NCBI RefSeq assembly: GCF_963666665.1
Contig: NZ_OY762999.1
Coordinates: 539,501-603,500, forward strand
Origin: Maridesulfovibrio sp.
GTDB lineage: Bacteria > Desulfobacterota > Desulfovibrionia > Desulfovibrionales > Desulfovibrionaceae
DNA: 64,000 nt
Direction: 5' to 3'
The notes beneath the pieces are model-generated. The model did no database searches. It saw nothing but the letters and a program-made list of their open reading frames with translations, and was not told the origin of the DNA. Shown piece by piece: positions 49,811 through 57,643 of this stretch (its first letter is position 1; each line of letters opens with the position of its first letter). Made by a program: the position numbers and the translations under genes.

Positions 49811-50773
49811 TTATACCCCGTTAACTACATTTGCTGCCTTTCCTTGCATAAAGGCTTTTACATTAGCCACGGTAATTTCGGTAAGTCTTGAGCGGGCCTC
49901 AAGGGTTGCCCATGCAATATGAGGGGTAATTGTCAAATTAGGCGTTCCAGAAAGGGGATTGCCGGGGAGCATTGGTTCTTTTTCTACTACGTCAAGCGCA
50001 GCTCCGGCTATAACTCCTTCTGTCAGTGCTTCTGCTAAATCTGCTTCGTCAATGAGAGGGCCGCGGGCGGTGTTGATCAAGTATGCATTTGCTTTCATGG
50101 TCGAAAGCAGTTTTTTGTTGATAAATTTTTCATTTTCAGCGGTCAGCGGGCAGTGAAGGGATACGAAATCAGCTTGCCGGAAGAGTTCTTCAAGAGAGAC
50201 GAAGTGAAACGGGGTGTATTCCGGTTCAGATTTCGGCCTCGGTGCATAGGCTAGAACGTCCATGCCGAAAGAATTGGCGATGGCTCCAACCATCTGGCCG
50301 ATGGCCCCGAATCCCACAATGCCCATTTTTTTCCCGGCCAGTTCGATGAGCGGTGCGTTCCAGAAACAGAAATCTTCCTGCTGCGCCCATTGGCCTTCTT
50401 TTACAGCCTGATCGTGCAGTGCCACTCTGTTGGCGTGATTAAGAATCATGGCAAAAACATGCTGGGCAACCGAAGGAGGGGAGTATCCCGGGACATTTGA
50501 TACCGGGATGCCTCTGGCTGCGGCCGCATCCAGATCGACCACGTTGTAACCGGTCGCAAGTACTGAAATAAATTTGAGCTTGGGTAGAGCCTTGATGGTG
50601 TCCGTGTCCAGTACAGTCTTGTTGGTCAGGATGATGTCCGCTTCAGCGGCTCTTTCAAGGATCTGTTCCGGCTTAGTGCGGTCATATACGACCAGTTCAC
50701 AAATTTCTTCCAGTTCTGTCCACGGGTTATCTCCGGGATTTAGTGTATAGCTGTCAAGAATAACTGTTTTCAT
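49811..50773 (-). CDS. D-2-hydroxyacid dehydrogenase (hydroxypyruvate reductase type), 320 aa
   Basis: An NAD(P)-dependent reductase of 2-oxoacids such as hydroxypyruvate or glyoxylate. The nucleotide loop is GIVGFGAIG. Catalytic residues are Arg in NTARGPLID, Glu in DVVEKEPML and His in ITPHIAW. Substrate-loop motifs LATGYNVVDLDAA and NVPGYSPPSVAQHVFAMIL are typical of the HprA/glycerate dehydrogenase subgroup. Length normal. Single gene, upstream of a PilZ gene in the same orientation. Confidence 0.92.
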   Translation of the reverse strand: MKTVILDSYTLNPGDNPWTELEEICELVVYDRTKPEQILERAAEADIILTNKTVLDTDTIKALPKLKFISVLATGYNVVDLDAAAARGIPVSNVPGYSPPSVAQHVFAMILNHANRVALHDQAVKEGQWAQQEDFCFWNAPLIELAGKKMGIVGFGAIGQMVGAIANSFGMDVLAYAPRPKSEPEYTPFHFVSLEELFRQADFVSLHCPLTAENEKFINKKLLSTMKANAYLINTARGPLIDEADLAEALTEGVIAGAALDVVEKEPMLPGNPLSGTPNLTITPHIAWATLEARSRLTEITVANVKAFMQGKAANVVNGV

Positions 50774-50808
50774 GAACTTTTCCCGTAATTCCCGTCTTAA
50801 ATTCGGGG

Positions 50809-51360
50809 TTAGAGCTTAATTTTCTTTTTGGAGGCAGGAGTGACACCGCGTTTTTTCTGGGCTTCGATTTCTTTCGCCATTTCTTCTTCTGTTGTGTCAG
50901 GATGTTTGCCGGAGTGTTTTTTCTCGATTAAACGTTTCTGGGCGGCAAGTACTATCTTACTGATTACTTTGTCCTGAGATCTTTCAAGCTCGATAAATTC
51001 ACAGCCCACTATTTTCGGGGTTCTTCTGGCTATTTTAAGCTTTACGTTTTTTAGAACAGGTTTTCCGGACCAGAGCAGTACTGCATCTATGATCGTTCCA
51101 ACTTGAAATTCTTTGCTGCTGACAAAACCGATACCGCTGGCGCTGATGTCCAGTATGCGGCATTTGACTCTTGGTACACGGCAAATGACATGCATGTTGT
51201 CCACGTCAATCCTGAAGGCTCCACGTGCAGCGGGGATATTTTTTTGCGGTTTGAATTCAATGTCCAGCGATTCGTCTGAACTTCGGCCAAGCATGCGGTC
51301 CAGCTTGGTTTTAAGCTTGCCCATCAGTCCGGGTTTGTTGTCTGTATTATCCTTCCCCAT
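50809..51360 (-). CDS. PilZ-domain protein, 183 aa
   Basis: A PilZ-like beta-barrel lies at residues about 45-145: ARGAFRIDV, CRILDISASGIGFVSS (the D/NxSxxG motif), GTIIDAVLLW and GCEFIELERSQD. The Arg pair of the usual RxxxR c-di-GMP motif is only partly kept, so c-di-GMP binding is uncertain. Basic N- and C-terminal tails. ATG 51360 follows AGGGG; the ATG 2 codons upstream is the alternative. Confidence 0.85.
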   Translation of the reverse strand: MGKDNTDNKPGLMGKLKTKLDRMLGRSSDESLDIEFKPQKNIPAARGAFRIDVDNMHVICRVPRVKCRILDISASGIGFVSSKEFQVGTIIDAVLLWSGKPVLKNVKLKIARRTPKIVGCEFIELERSQDKVISKIVLAAQKRLIEKKHSGKHPDTTEEEMAKEIEAQKKRGVTPASKKKIKL

Positions 51361-51585
51361 TCTCATCCCCTAATGAAATTAAAAAAGTAACAACTATTAG
51401 CAGTCAATATAATTCGCTAGGATTGTTAAGCTTAATTTAATTCTCTACTCTTTGTTATCTTATATATATGAAGCAGTTTGTCAATATTTATACTTAAACT
51501 AGAGCTTGACATTATTGAGAAATATAGCGAAGACTAATTAAAATTTTTGTAATGAATCGGGTTAAATACTTGGAGGTATTTGGGA

Positions 51586-51729
51586 ATGATCGGCGAACTT
51601 ATCAGCAACATGGGCCACAGTTCCACTGCTGGCTTTGTAGGTGTATCTCTTATTTTTGGCTATCTTGCATGGATGCTCTTCATGATCTTTCGCAGGATTG
51701 ATGAAACCAAAAACGAAGGTCATCATTAA
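51586..51729 (+). CDS. Small single-span membrane protein, 47 aa
   Basis: Sequence begins MIGELISNMGHSSTAGFVG, followed by one membrane helix (VSLIFGYLAWMLFMIF) and a charged cytoplasmic tail (RRIDETKNEGHH). GGAGG lies 9 bases before the ATG and a terminator follows 42 bases after the stop, so it is an independent unit. Too short for many gene finders. Function unknown. Confidence 0.7.
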   Translation: MIGELISNMGHSSTAGFVGVSLIFGYLAWMLFMIFRRIDETKNEGHH

Positions 51730-51770
51730 GAAATTTTAGAAAAGACTTTTAGTGCTTTTCAAATAAAAAA

Positions 51771-51797
51771 AGGCCCGCATTTGCGGGCCTTTTTTTA
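51771..51797. terminator. Bidirectional terminator
   Basis: AGGCCCGC / GCGGGCCT stem with a 4-base loop, seven T on the + side and a run of A before it (T on the minus strand). It terminates both the small membrane protein gene and the convergent secreted-protein gene, whose stop touches it. Confidence 0.93.
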
Positions 51798-52280
51798 TTT
51801 GAATTTGCTGTTTATTGCTGCCAATTGTTCCAGCACTATTTCCAGTTGTGCGTCGAAAATATGAGCCAGATCTTTTACTTTCTGATCTTTTGCTTTGGCT
51901 AGAATATCCCTGATGAATGTTTTGCGCCTATTGAAGTCGTTGTATGCATAACCGCATTTCTTTTTAAGCAGCGCCGCTTCACTGTTTTCAAATTTCTTTT
52001 CGCTTTTTACGAGTTTGACCACTGAAAACAGGGCGGTCAGGCTATGTACCTGCATTTTGCTGCTTTTACACATGTCGGCCATGTCCTGCAGGGCGTATAC
52101 CCGGTCGGGTTTGGTGTCGGCCCCGGTTATCTTGTCGATTTTCATTCCCAGAGTTCTGAAGGAGGCTTCAACTCCTGAAAGCTTGTCAAACTGTGCTGAG
52201 AGATCCGGGGTTCCGCAGAATGCTGAGCAGGGTGTCAGCAGGGCCAAGGTGATAATTAACGTGATAATTGTTTTTTTCAT
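51795..52280 (-). CDS. Secreted helical protein of unknown function, 161 aa
   Basis: A signal peptide (ITLALLTPCSAFCG) precedes a helical mature domain with two Cys (DMCKSSK, KKCGYAYNDF) that could form a disulfide. The ATG overlaps the rfbA stop by one base (TAATG), so it is co-translated with rfbA. No family recognised. Confidence 0.75.
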   Translation of the reverse strand: MKKTIITLIITLALLTPCSAFCGTPDLSAQFDKLSGVEASFRTLGMKIDKITGADTKPDRVYALQDMADMCKSSKMQVHSLTALFSVVKLVKSEKKFENSEAALLKKKCGYAYNDFNRRKTFIRDILAKAKDQKVKDLAHIFDAQLEIVLEQLAAINSKFK

Positions 52281-53161
52281 TAACTCTTCGCCTTTGCGTC
52301 GTTGTAGATTTCCATTAAATACTGACCGTAGTCGTTTTTGAGCATATCTGTGGCCATGTCTTTCAGGTCAGCAAGTGATATATAGCCCATGCGGAAGGCA
52401 ATTTCTTCCAGACAGGCGAGCATGAATCCCTGTCTTTCCTGAACAGCTTCCACATATGAAGCGGCGCGGAGCAATGATTGGTGGGTGCCCATGTCCAGCC
52501 ATGCATACCCTCGGCCGAGAAGTTCAACATTAAGCTTGCCGCGTTTGAGGTATTCATTGTTCACATCTGTGATTTCCAGCTCTCCGCGTGCAGAGGGCTG
52601 GATGTTTTTGGCGATATCAATGACCGAGTTATCGTAAAAATAAAGTCCGGTTACTGCAAATTTTGATTTGGGGATTTCCGGCTTTTCTTCAATGCTGATT
52701 ACGGTCTGGTTCTTGTCGAATTCAACTACGCCGTACCGTTTTGGGTCCTTGACCGCGTACGCAAAAACAGTTCCGCCTTCCTCAAGTTCAGCGGTTTTTT
52801 GCAGGATGTGCGGAAGGTCATGCCCGTAAAAGATGTTGTCGCCCAGAATCAGACTTACGCTGTCATTGCCGATGAAATCTTCACCAATAATGAAAGCTTG
52901 CGCCAAACCTTCTGGTTTAGGCTGGATCTTATATGAAATGTTGATCCCCAGATTTGATCCGTCACCGAGAAGGTCTTCAAATCTGTGCAGGTCTTCCGGT
53001 GTGGATATTATCAGGATATCACGGATGCCCGACATCATATGGATGGAAAGCGGGTAGTAGATCATGGGTTTGTCATAAACAGGCAGAAGCTGTTTACTGA
53101 CCACTCTTGTCAGGGGATAAAGTCTTGTGCCGGATCCCCCGGCCAGAATAATTCCTTTCAT
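52280..53161 (-). CDS. rfbA: RfbA, glucose-1-phosphate thymidylyltransferase, 293 aa
   Basis: Makes dTDP-glucose for dTDP-rhamnose and related sugars in the cell envelope. Signature motifs are intact: GIILAGGSGTRLYPLTRVVSKQLLPVYDKPMIYYPLS, LGDNIFYG, VEFD, EEKP, TGLYFYD, GYAWLDMGTH. Length is standard. rfbB, rfbC and rfbD are not in the window, so the pathway is scattered. Confidence 0.96.
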   Translation of the reverse strand: MKGIILAGGSGTRLYPLTRVVSKQLLPVYDKPMIYYPLSIHMMSGIRDILIISTPEDLHRFEDLLGDGSNLGINISYKIQPKPEGLAQAFIIGEDFIGNDSVSLILGDNIFYGHDLPHILQKTAELEEGGTVFAYAVKDPKRYGVVEFDKNQTVISIEEKPEIPKSKFAVTGLYFYDNSVIDIAKNIQPSARGELEITDVNNEYLKRGKLNVELLGRGYAWLDMGTHQSLLRAASYVEAVQERQGFMLACLEEIAFRMGYISLADLKDMATDMLKNDYGQYLMEIYNDAKAKS

Positions 53162-53293
53162 ATTATACCTTCCTCGCAGTGATTATCTCTGGTAAGCCAT
53201 AATTAAATTAACAATAAATTCTTGAGGTGTCTGCATTTATAGCATTAAATAGCCTGAATTTGTCCATATCCGCAAACAAGGAGTTTACGTTCT

Positions 53294-53998
53294 ATGCGCG
53301 GCCCCATGTTTTCACTGCCCACAGTATTTTTTCTGGGCGTCATTTTTTTTGTCCTCATATTCTTTTTGTTTATATTTGTACAGGTTGGTCTCGTTACCGT
53401 GGCTTTCTCGAAGCTGGGGCTGACTGCGGGACAGGGGTTTCTGCTGCTGATAGCCACTTTGTTCGGGAGCGGAGTTAATATTCCGGTATTCCGTTCAGAA
53501 AGGCTTGTCCCTGATGTGCGTATCAGACGGGTTCGTATGTTTAATCCCTATTCTCCCATGGACGTTCAGCGTGAAGCCGCAACCCTGACCAATCAGGTGG
53601 TCGCAGTTAATTTGGGCGGTTGTGTTATTCCGGTTCTGCTGTCCTTGTCTTTGCTCAGCAGGTCCGGTTTTGATTTTCCCATCCTGCTTTGTGTGGCATT
53701 GGTGAGTGCGGCAACTTATGCCCTTGCCCGGCCCATTCCCGGTGTCGGGATCGGTATCCCGGTGCTTATCCCGCCATTAATTACCGCACTTGCGGCCTTG
53801 ATCTTTGTTCAGGGTGAAATGGCACCTATAGCGGCTTATGTTGCGGGAAGTCTCGGTACCCTGATAGGTGCGGACTTGCTGCACCTGGCTACTCCGGCCA
53901 CCCGGCGGGTGCTTGATGCACCTGTTGTTTCCATCGGCGGGGCCGGTACTTTTGACGGAATTTTTATTACCGGGATTCTGGCTGTATTGCTGGCCTGA
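53294..53998 (+). CDS. DUF1614-family membrane protein, 234 aa
   Basis: A polytopic membrane protein with about seven hydrophobic stretches. FGSGVNIPVFR, the AATLTNQVVAVNLGGCVIPVLLSLSLL segment and GVGIGIPVLIPPLITALAAL with GADLLHL near the C-terminus fit the DUF1614 pattern. Function unknown. AAGGAG precedes the ATG by 10 bases. The MogA-like gene begins 20 bases after its stop on the same strand. Confidence 0.8.
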   Translation: MRGPMFSLPTVFFLGVIFFVLIFFLFIFVQVGLVTVAFSKLGLTAGQGFLLLIATLFGSGVNIPVFRSERLVPDVRIRRVRMFNPYSPMDVQREAATLTNQVVAVNLGGCVIPVLLSLSLLSRSGFDFPILLCVALVSAATYALARPIPGVGIGIPVLIPPLITALAALIFVQGEMAPIAAYVAGSLGTLIGADLLHLATPATRRVLDAPVVSIGGAGTFDGIFITGILAVLLA

Positions 53999-54018
53999 TT
54001 TTGATAAGGAGTTTTTTT

Positions 54019-54795
54019 GTGCTTGAATGTGATTTTTCTACGACAAATGGAGCAGGTCTCGGAAGTCTAATTGTGTTAGGTGATTCGGGATTCCTGCCGA
54101 ATGGATGTGTCTGTGCTGCTCTTTCCGGCTGTGCCAAAGGGCTGCGGGCCGGAATGGTGCTTGAAAGCGGTGGAGTCGATCTATTGCGCATTATGTCCGG
54201 ATTTTGGACTTCCGGTGTTCCGGGAGCAAAATCATGGATTGCCGAGATCATAGGTGAATTGCCTGATGGAGTTGCTCCTTTGACTATAAAAAAAGAAGGC
54301 TATTCCATCGCTTACGTTACTTTAAGTGATAAGGGTGCTGCAGGCGAAAGGAAAGACAAAGCCGGACCGCTTATTGCCGAAATGATAAAAAATGCACTTC
54401 CGGTTTCCATTGCTCAGGGTTATCTGATCCCTGATGAGTGCACTGACTTGAAAGCATTGCTTATGCATCTGGCCCATGTGGATGGTTATGACCTGATCAT
54501 GACCACAGGCGGGACAGGTGTAGGGCCGCGTGATGTTTCACCTGAAGCGACCCTTGCGGTAATTGAAAAGAGATTGCCCGGATTCGAAAGGGCCATTACT
54601 GCTACCGGATTGGCAAAGACTCCCCATGCCATGATTTCGCGTGCTGTTGCCGGTACGTTGGGGGAAAGTGTTGTAGTTAATTTTCCCGGTAGTCCTAAAG
54701 CTGTGCGGGAAAGCCTTGAAGCTGTACTGCCTGCTCTGAAACATACCGTGGATAAGTTACAGGGAGATAAAACCGATTGTGCGGTTGTTTCCTAG
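54019..54795 (+). CDS. MogA/MoaB-like molybdopterin adenylyltransferase with N-terminal extension, 258 aa
   Basis: The C-terminal 165 residues are the MoCF-biosynthesis fold: YVTLSDKGAAGERKDKAGPLI, DGYDLIMTTGGTGVGPRDVSPEATLAVI and NFPGSPKAVRESLEAVLP. It should adenylate molybdopterin before molybdenum insertion. About 95 extra N-terminal residues (with LIVLGDSGFLPNGCVCAALSG) are of unknown role. GTG 54019 is chosen because AAGGAG lies 7 bases upstream. Fits a genome with molybdenum/tungsten enzymes (fdhE, moaE also here). Confidence 0.87.
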   Translation: MLECDFSTTNGAGLGSLIVLGDSGFLPNGCVCAALSGCAKGLRAGMVLESGGVDLLRIMSGFWTSGVPGAKSWIAEIIGELPDGVAPLTIKKEGYSIAYVTLSDKGAAGERKDKAGPLIAEMIKNALPVSIAQGYLIPDECTDLKALLMHLAHVDGYDLIMTTGGTGVGPRDVSPEATLAVIEKRLPGFERAITATGLAKTPHAMISRAVAGTLGESVVVNFPGSPKAVRESLEAVLPALKHTVDKLQGDKTDCAVVS

Positions 54796-54816
54796 TGTTT
54801 AAAACAAAATTGATGC

Positions 54817-54845
54817 TTGATTCCTTGCGCGGGAACATCTATATA
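54817..54845 (+). promoter_or_regulatory. Sigma-70-like promoter for the TolC-like gene
   Basis: TTGATT, 17-base spacer, TATATA, 63 bases before the ATG at 54908. Confidence 0.55.
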
Positions 54846-54907
54846 GGTTTTGATTTTTGTATATTAATTCTTCCAAAGATAATAACCACACGTTCAGGAT
54901 GTGTAGA

Positions 54908-56332
54908 ATGAAACGCAATATTCCGTTTTTATTAGTTTTGATTTTCATGCTGTCTTCAGTTTCTTTTGCCTATGCGCAGGAACAGGGAGAAAACACTCTC
55001 GGTGAAGCTAAAGCACCGGTCTCCATGGAGGAGGCTGCCACACAGGTTCCGCAGGCCGTCACTGACGACTCTGTCGGTGCTGAGATGACACTCACCCTTG
55101 AAGAGTGTGTAAAGCTCGGACTGAAACAGAATCCCTCCATTATTGCTGCCCGCAAAGACCTGCTGGCTGCTGAGAGCGATGTCAAGAGACAGCGCGGAGC
55201 CTTCGGTGGTCCTGTTACTGCCAAGTACGGCTACACTCACTTTAACGATACACCCCGCTCAGGAGATACTCCTGCCGGCTATCAAGATCAGTGGGCTTTT
55301 TCAATTAATGTCAGCCAGCCTGTCTTTAAAGGTTTTGAACTGCTTTCCAAGTACCAGAAAACCAAGCTGCAGCGTGCTTCTACCGAGGCCAGCCTTTACA
55401 ATGCAGAGCTGACACTCATTAGCAATATTCAGACTTCTTTCCTGACCCTGCTGCAGGGCCGTATGGAAGTTAAAAGTAAGCAGGACTCTGTTGCCCGTCT
55501 GCAATCCCAGCTTGATGTTATTCAGGCTTTTTATCAGGTCGGTCTTCGTCCGAGAGTTGATGTTCTGCAGGCTGAAGTTGAACTTGCCAACGCAGAGCAG
55601 GATCTGCTTATCGCCAAGAACTCCGTGGATTCAAGGGCTGCCAGATTGAACACATTGCTCAACCTGCCCATCGAGAAAAAAGTGGACTACTCCGGTGAGC
55701 TGACTTACCTGCCTTTTTCCATGACTCTTGACCAGTGCATCGATAAAGCTGACAAGGGCCGTCCCGACCTGAAGATTGCCCGTAAGGCTGTCGAAATTTC
55801 AGAAGAAGATGTAACCATCGCCGAGAGCGGTTTTTATCCCGATATTACTGCTGACTTTAACTACAGTAGTGACGGCGACGACCCTTCCGTCAGCACCAAC
55901 AAATACAATTATCGTAACCGTCCCGATTCCTGGAATGTGGGCGCGAACCTGAACTGGGAAGTTTTCAGCTGGGGTCAGACTTACTATGACACCAAGCGCG
56001 CTGAAGACAACGTAAAGAAAATCAAGGCCGAGTTTGATAACACCCGTCTTGAAGCTTCCTATGAAATTAAAGACCAACTGCTCAGCCTCAAGGCTGCCGC
56101 TGACCGTATCGGTGTTGGACGTAAGTCCGTTGAAGCTGGTCGCGAAGGTTACAGAATGGCCATGGCCCGTTATCAGGCTCAGGTCAGCACCAACAACGAA
56201 GTGCTCAACGCCCAGTCTCGCTTGAGTGATAGTGAAGCCCAGTTGATTCAGGCTCTGTCCGACTATCAGGTTGCACTTGCTAAGCTCTACGTTGCGATGG
56301 GTGATATGAACCCCTCCCTTAAAACTAATTAA
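54908..56332 (+). CDS. TolC-family outer membrane efflux protein, 474 aa
   Basis: A signal peptide (ending FAYAQ) precedes two OEP repeats with long periplasmic helices: LTLEECVKLGLKQNPSIIAARKDLLAAESDVKRQRGAF, SDRYQ-like joints, and a second repeat from LDQCIDKADKGRPDLKIARKAVEISEEDVTIAES. Trimeric channel for type I secretion or RND/ABC efflux. Start ATG 54908 gives a normal signal peptide; the frame is open from 54857. No inner-membrane partner genes adjacent. Followed by a terminator. Confidence 0.92.
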   Translation: MKRNIPFLLVLIFMLSSVSFAYAQEQGENTLGEAKAPVSMEEAATQVPQAVTDDSVGAEMTLTLEECVKLGLKQNPSIIAARKDLLAAESDVKRQRGAFGGPVTAKYGYTHFNDTPRSGDTPAGYQDQWAFSINVSQPVFKGFELLSKYQKTKLQRASTEASLYNAELTLISNIQTSFLTLLQGRMEVKSKQDSVARLQSQLDVIQAFYQVGLRPRVDVLQAEVELANAEQDLLIAKNSVDSRAARLNTLLNLPIEKKVDYSGELTYLPFSMTLDQCIDKADKGRPDLKIARKAVEISEEDVTIAESGFYPDITADFNYSSDGDDPSVSTNKYNYRNRPDSWNVGANLNWEVFSWGQTYYDTKRAEDNVKKIKAEFDNTRLEASYEIKDQLLSLKAAADRIGVGRKSVEAGREGYRMAMARYQAQVSTNNEVLNAQSRLSDSEAQLIQALSDYQVALAKLYVAMGDMNPSLKTN

Positions 56333-56369
56333 GGACCGGGATTACATTACTCTAATCTGATTGATTTTA

Positions 56370-56408
56370 TCCGGCAGATTGCCAGCAGGCAGTCTGCCGG
56401 ATTTTTAT
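56370..56408 (+). terminator. Terminator after the TolC-like gene
   Basis: A perfect 9-bp stem (TCCGGCAGA / TCTGCCGGA) with a 14-base loop, followed by TTTTTATTG. Confidence 0.88.
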
Positions 56409-56460
56409 TGTGGACATCGGGCTTTGATGGAATTTATATTGCTCATGAGTGGAGGAAACA

Positions 56461-56685
56461 ATGTTTAGTGGGCGAAGCCTTTTTAATAAGAAGCGTGACA
56501 ACGGTCCTGATCAAGATGGGCGTTGCAGCAAGTGTGGCGGAGATCTGTATACCCACCGCGAGTGACGCGGGGTATTTTTGCGCTGCGGGTCTTGCGGCAG
56601 TAAATTTAATGTAGCTGATTATTCGGAATACATAGACGACGATTTTGAAGAAGAAATGGCTAATGTGCCCATGAACAGGCTTTAA
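56461..56685 (+). CDS. Predicted small dual-CxxC selenoprotein with in-frame UGA (Sec35), 74 aa
   Basis: A frame from ATG 56461 (GGAGG 5 bases upstream) continues through TGA at 56563-56565 to TAA at 56683. It encodes 74 residues if the UGA is read as selenocysteine. Residues C22 and C25 (CSKC), U35 and C42 and C45 (CGSC) form a zinc-ribbon-like pattern. The downstream part ends with acidic EEEMANVP and MNRL. This resembles the small dual-CxxC (seleno)protein family I recall from Deltaproteobacteria, whose Cys homologues have C at the U position. A SECIS-like hairpin follows the UGA. Function unknown; redox or metal-binding likely. Ordinary gene callers stop at residue 34 or miss it. Confidence 0.82.
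56563..56600 (+). promoter_or_regulatory. UGA codon and bacterial SECIS-like hairpin
   Basis: Downstream of TGA 56563-56565, GCTGC (56582-56586) pairs with GCGGC (56594-56598). The 7-base apical loop is GGGTCTT. It contains GGUCU, the loop sequence recognised by SelB in E. coli fdhF. The loop's GGUCU begins 23 bases after the UGA, close to the 18-19 of fdhF. This geometry supports selenocysteine insertion. Confidence 0.75.
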
Positions 56686-56703
56686 CGGAGTTTAGACTGT
56701 AAA

Positions 56704-57615
56704 ATGTTCAGGAAACTGGCAGTATTTTTTCTTATTCTTTTTCTGGGAAGTGGCGGCATTGTTCACGCCGGAGATTCGCACAGCTGGGATGATCTTAAAG
56801 ATAAACTCGTGGCTGACGGATTTAACCGCGAGTATGTGGATACTGTTTTTTCCGCCAGTTCCTTGAAGTATGATTCGGCTATGATGTCTCGAAAGATGCG
56901 GGCTTTGCTCAAGCGGAGATTCGAGCCACCGGCAAAGAAAGTTGCCCGGGAAAAGGAGTTTGATGAAAGATATGTCGGCCCGATCATGCTGGCAGGAGGA
57001 TACTCCTATCTCCGCGAGCATTACGCATTGTTGCAGGATATAGATAAAGAGTACGGTGTAGCGCCGTCTGTGCTGGTAGCCCTCTTGTTGGTCGAGACCA
57101 AGCTGGGTTTTACCCTCGGTGATGCTCCGGCCTTTAATAACCTCGCCAACATGGCAGCAAGTCCTGATCCTCTGAGATTTTTTGATGAACTCGGTTACGA
57201 AAAGCTGGAAGAAGAAGATATGGTCTGGCTTAAAAAACGAACCAAGAAAAAGGCTGACTGGGCTTATCGGGAACTTTCAGCTTTACTGAAATTCTCTTCG
57301 GAAAATTCTATCGTTCCTACTGAAATTCCCGGCTCTCCCTATGGTGCTTTTGGGATTTGCCAGTTTATGCCCAGTACCGCTGTTCATTACGCTGTAGATG
57401 GCGATAAAGACGGGCGTATCGATCTTTTCAGCCGTGAGGATGCCCTTTACAGCATGGCAAGTTTTTTTAAACGGCACGGCTGGAAAAATTCCCTGAGCAA
57501 GAAAAAGAAGCTCAAAGTGATCTATCGCTACAACCATTCCATGGTCTACGCCCGGACAATTTACGAAGTCTCACGGCAACTCGAAAAAATCCGTTCCACC
57601 TTTGGACCTGAGTAA
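56704..57615 (+). CDS. MltB-like lytic murein transglycosylase, 303 aa
   Basis: Cleaves peptidoglycan glycan strands in the periplasm. A signal peptide (ending GGIVHA) precedes an SLT/MltB domain: YGVAPSVLVALLLVETKLG with the catalytic Glu at 131, FNNLANMAASPD, and the GSPYGAFGICQFMPSTAVHYAVDGDKDGRIDLFSREDALYSMASFFKRHGW stretch conserved in MltB. Not a lipoprotein, unlike E. coli MltB. 18 bases after the selenoprotein gene, so possibly co-transcribed with it. Confidence 0.93.
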   Translation: MFRKLAVFFLILFLGSGGIVHAGDSHSWDDLKDKLVADGFNREYVDTVFSASSLKYDSAMMSRKMRALLKRRFEPPAKKVAREKEFDERYVGPIMLAGGYSYLREHYALLQDIDKEYGVAPSVLVALLLVETKLGFTLGDAPAFNNLANMAASPDPLRFFDELGYEKLEEEDMVWLKKRTKKKADWAYRELSALLKFSSENSIVPTEIPGSPYGAFGICQFMPSTAVHYAVDGDKDGRIDLFSREDALYSMASFFKRHGWKNSLSKKKKLKVIYRYNHSMVYARTIYEVSRQLEKIRSTFGPE

Positions 57616-57643
57616 TCTTTGCCTCCGGGGGCAGGGGAAGGCC

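Noticed and set aside
56408..56614. A 68-aa frame overlapping the predicted selenoprotein
   Set aside because: It lies in a different frame, has no ribosome site, and starts inside the terminator of the TolC-like gene. The UGA-containing frame explains the region better.
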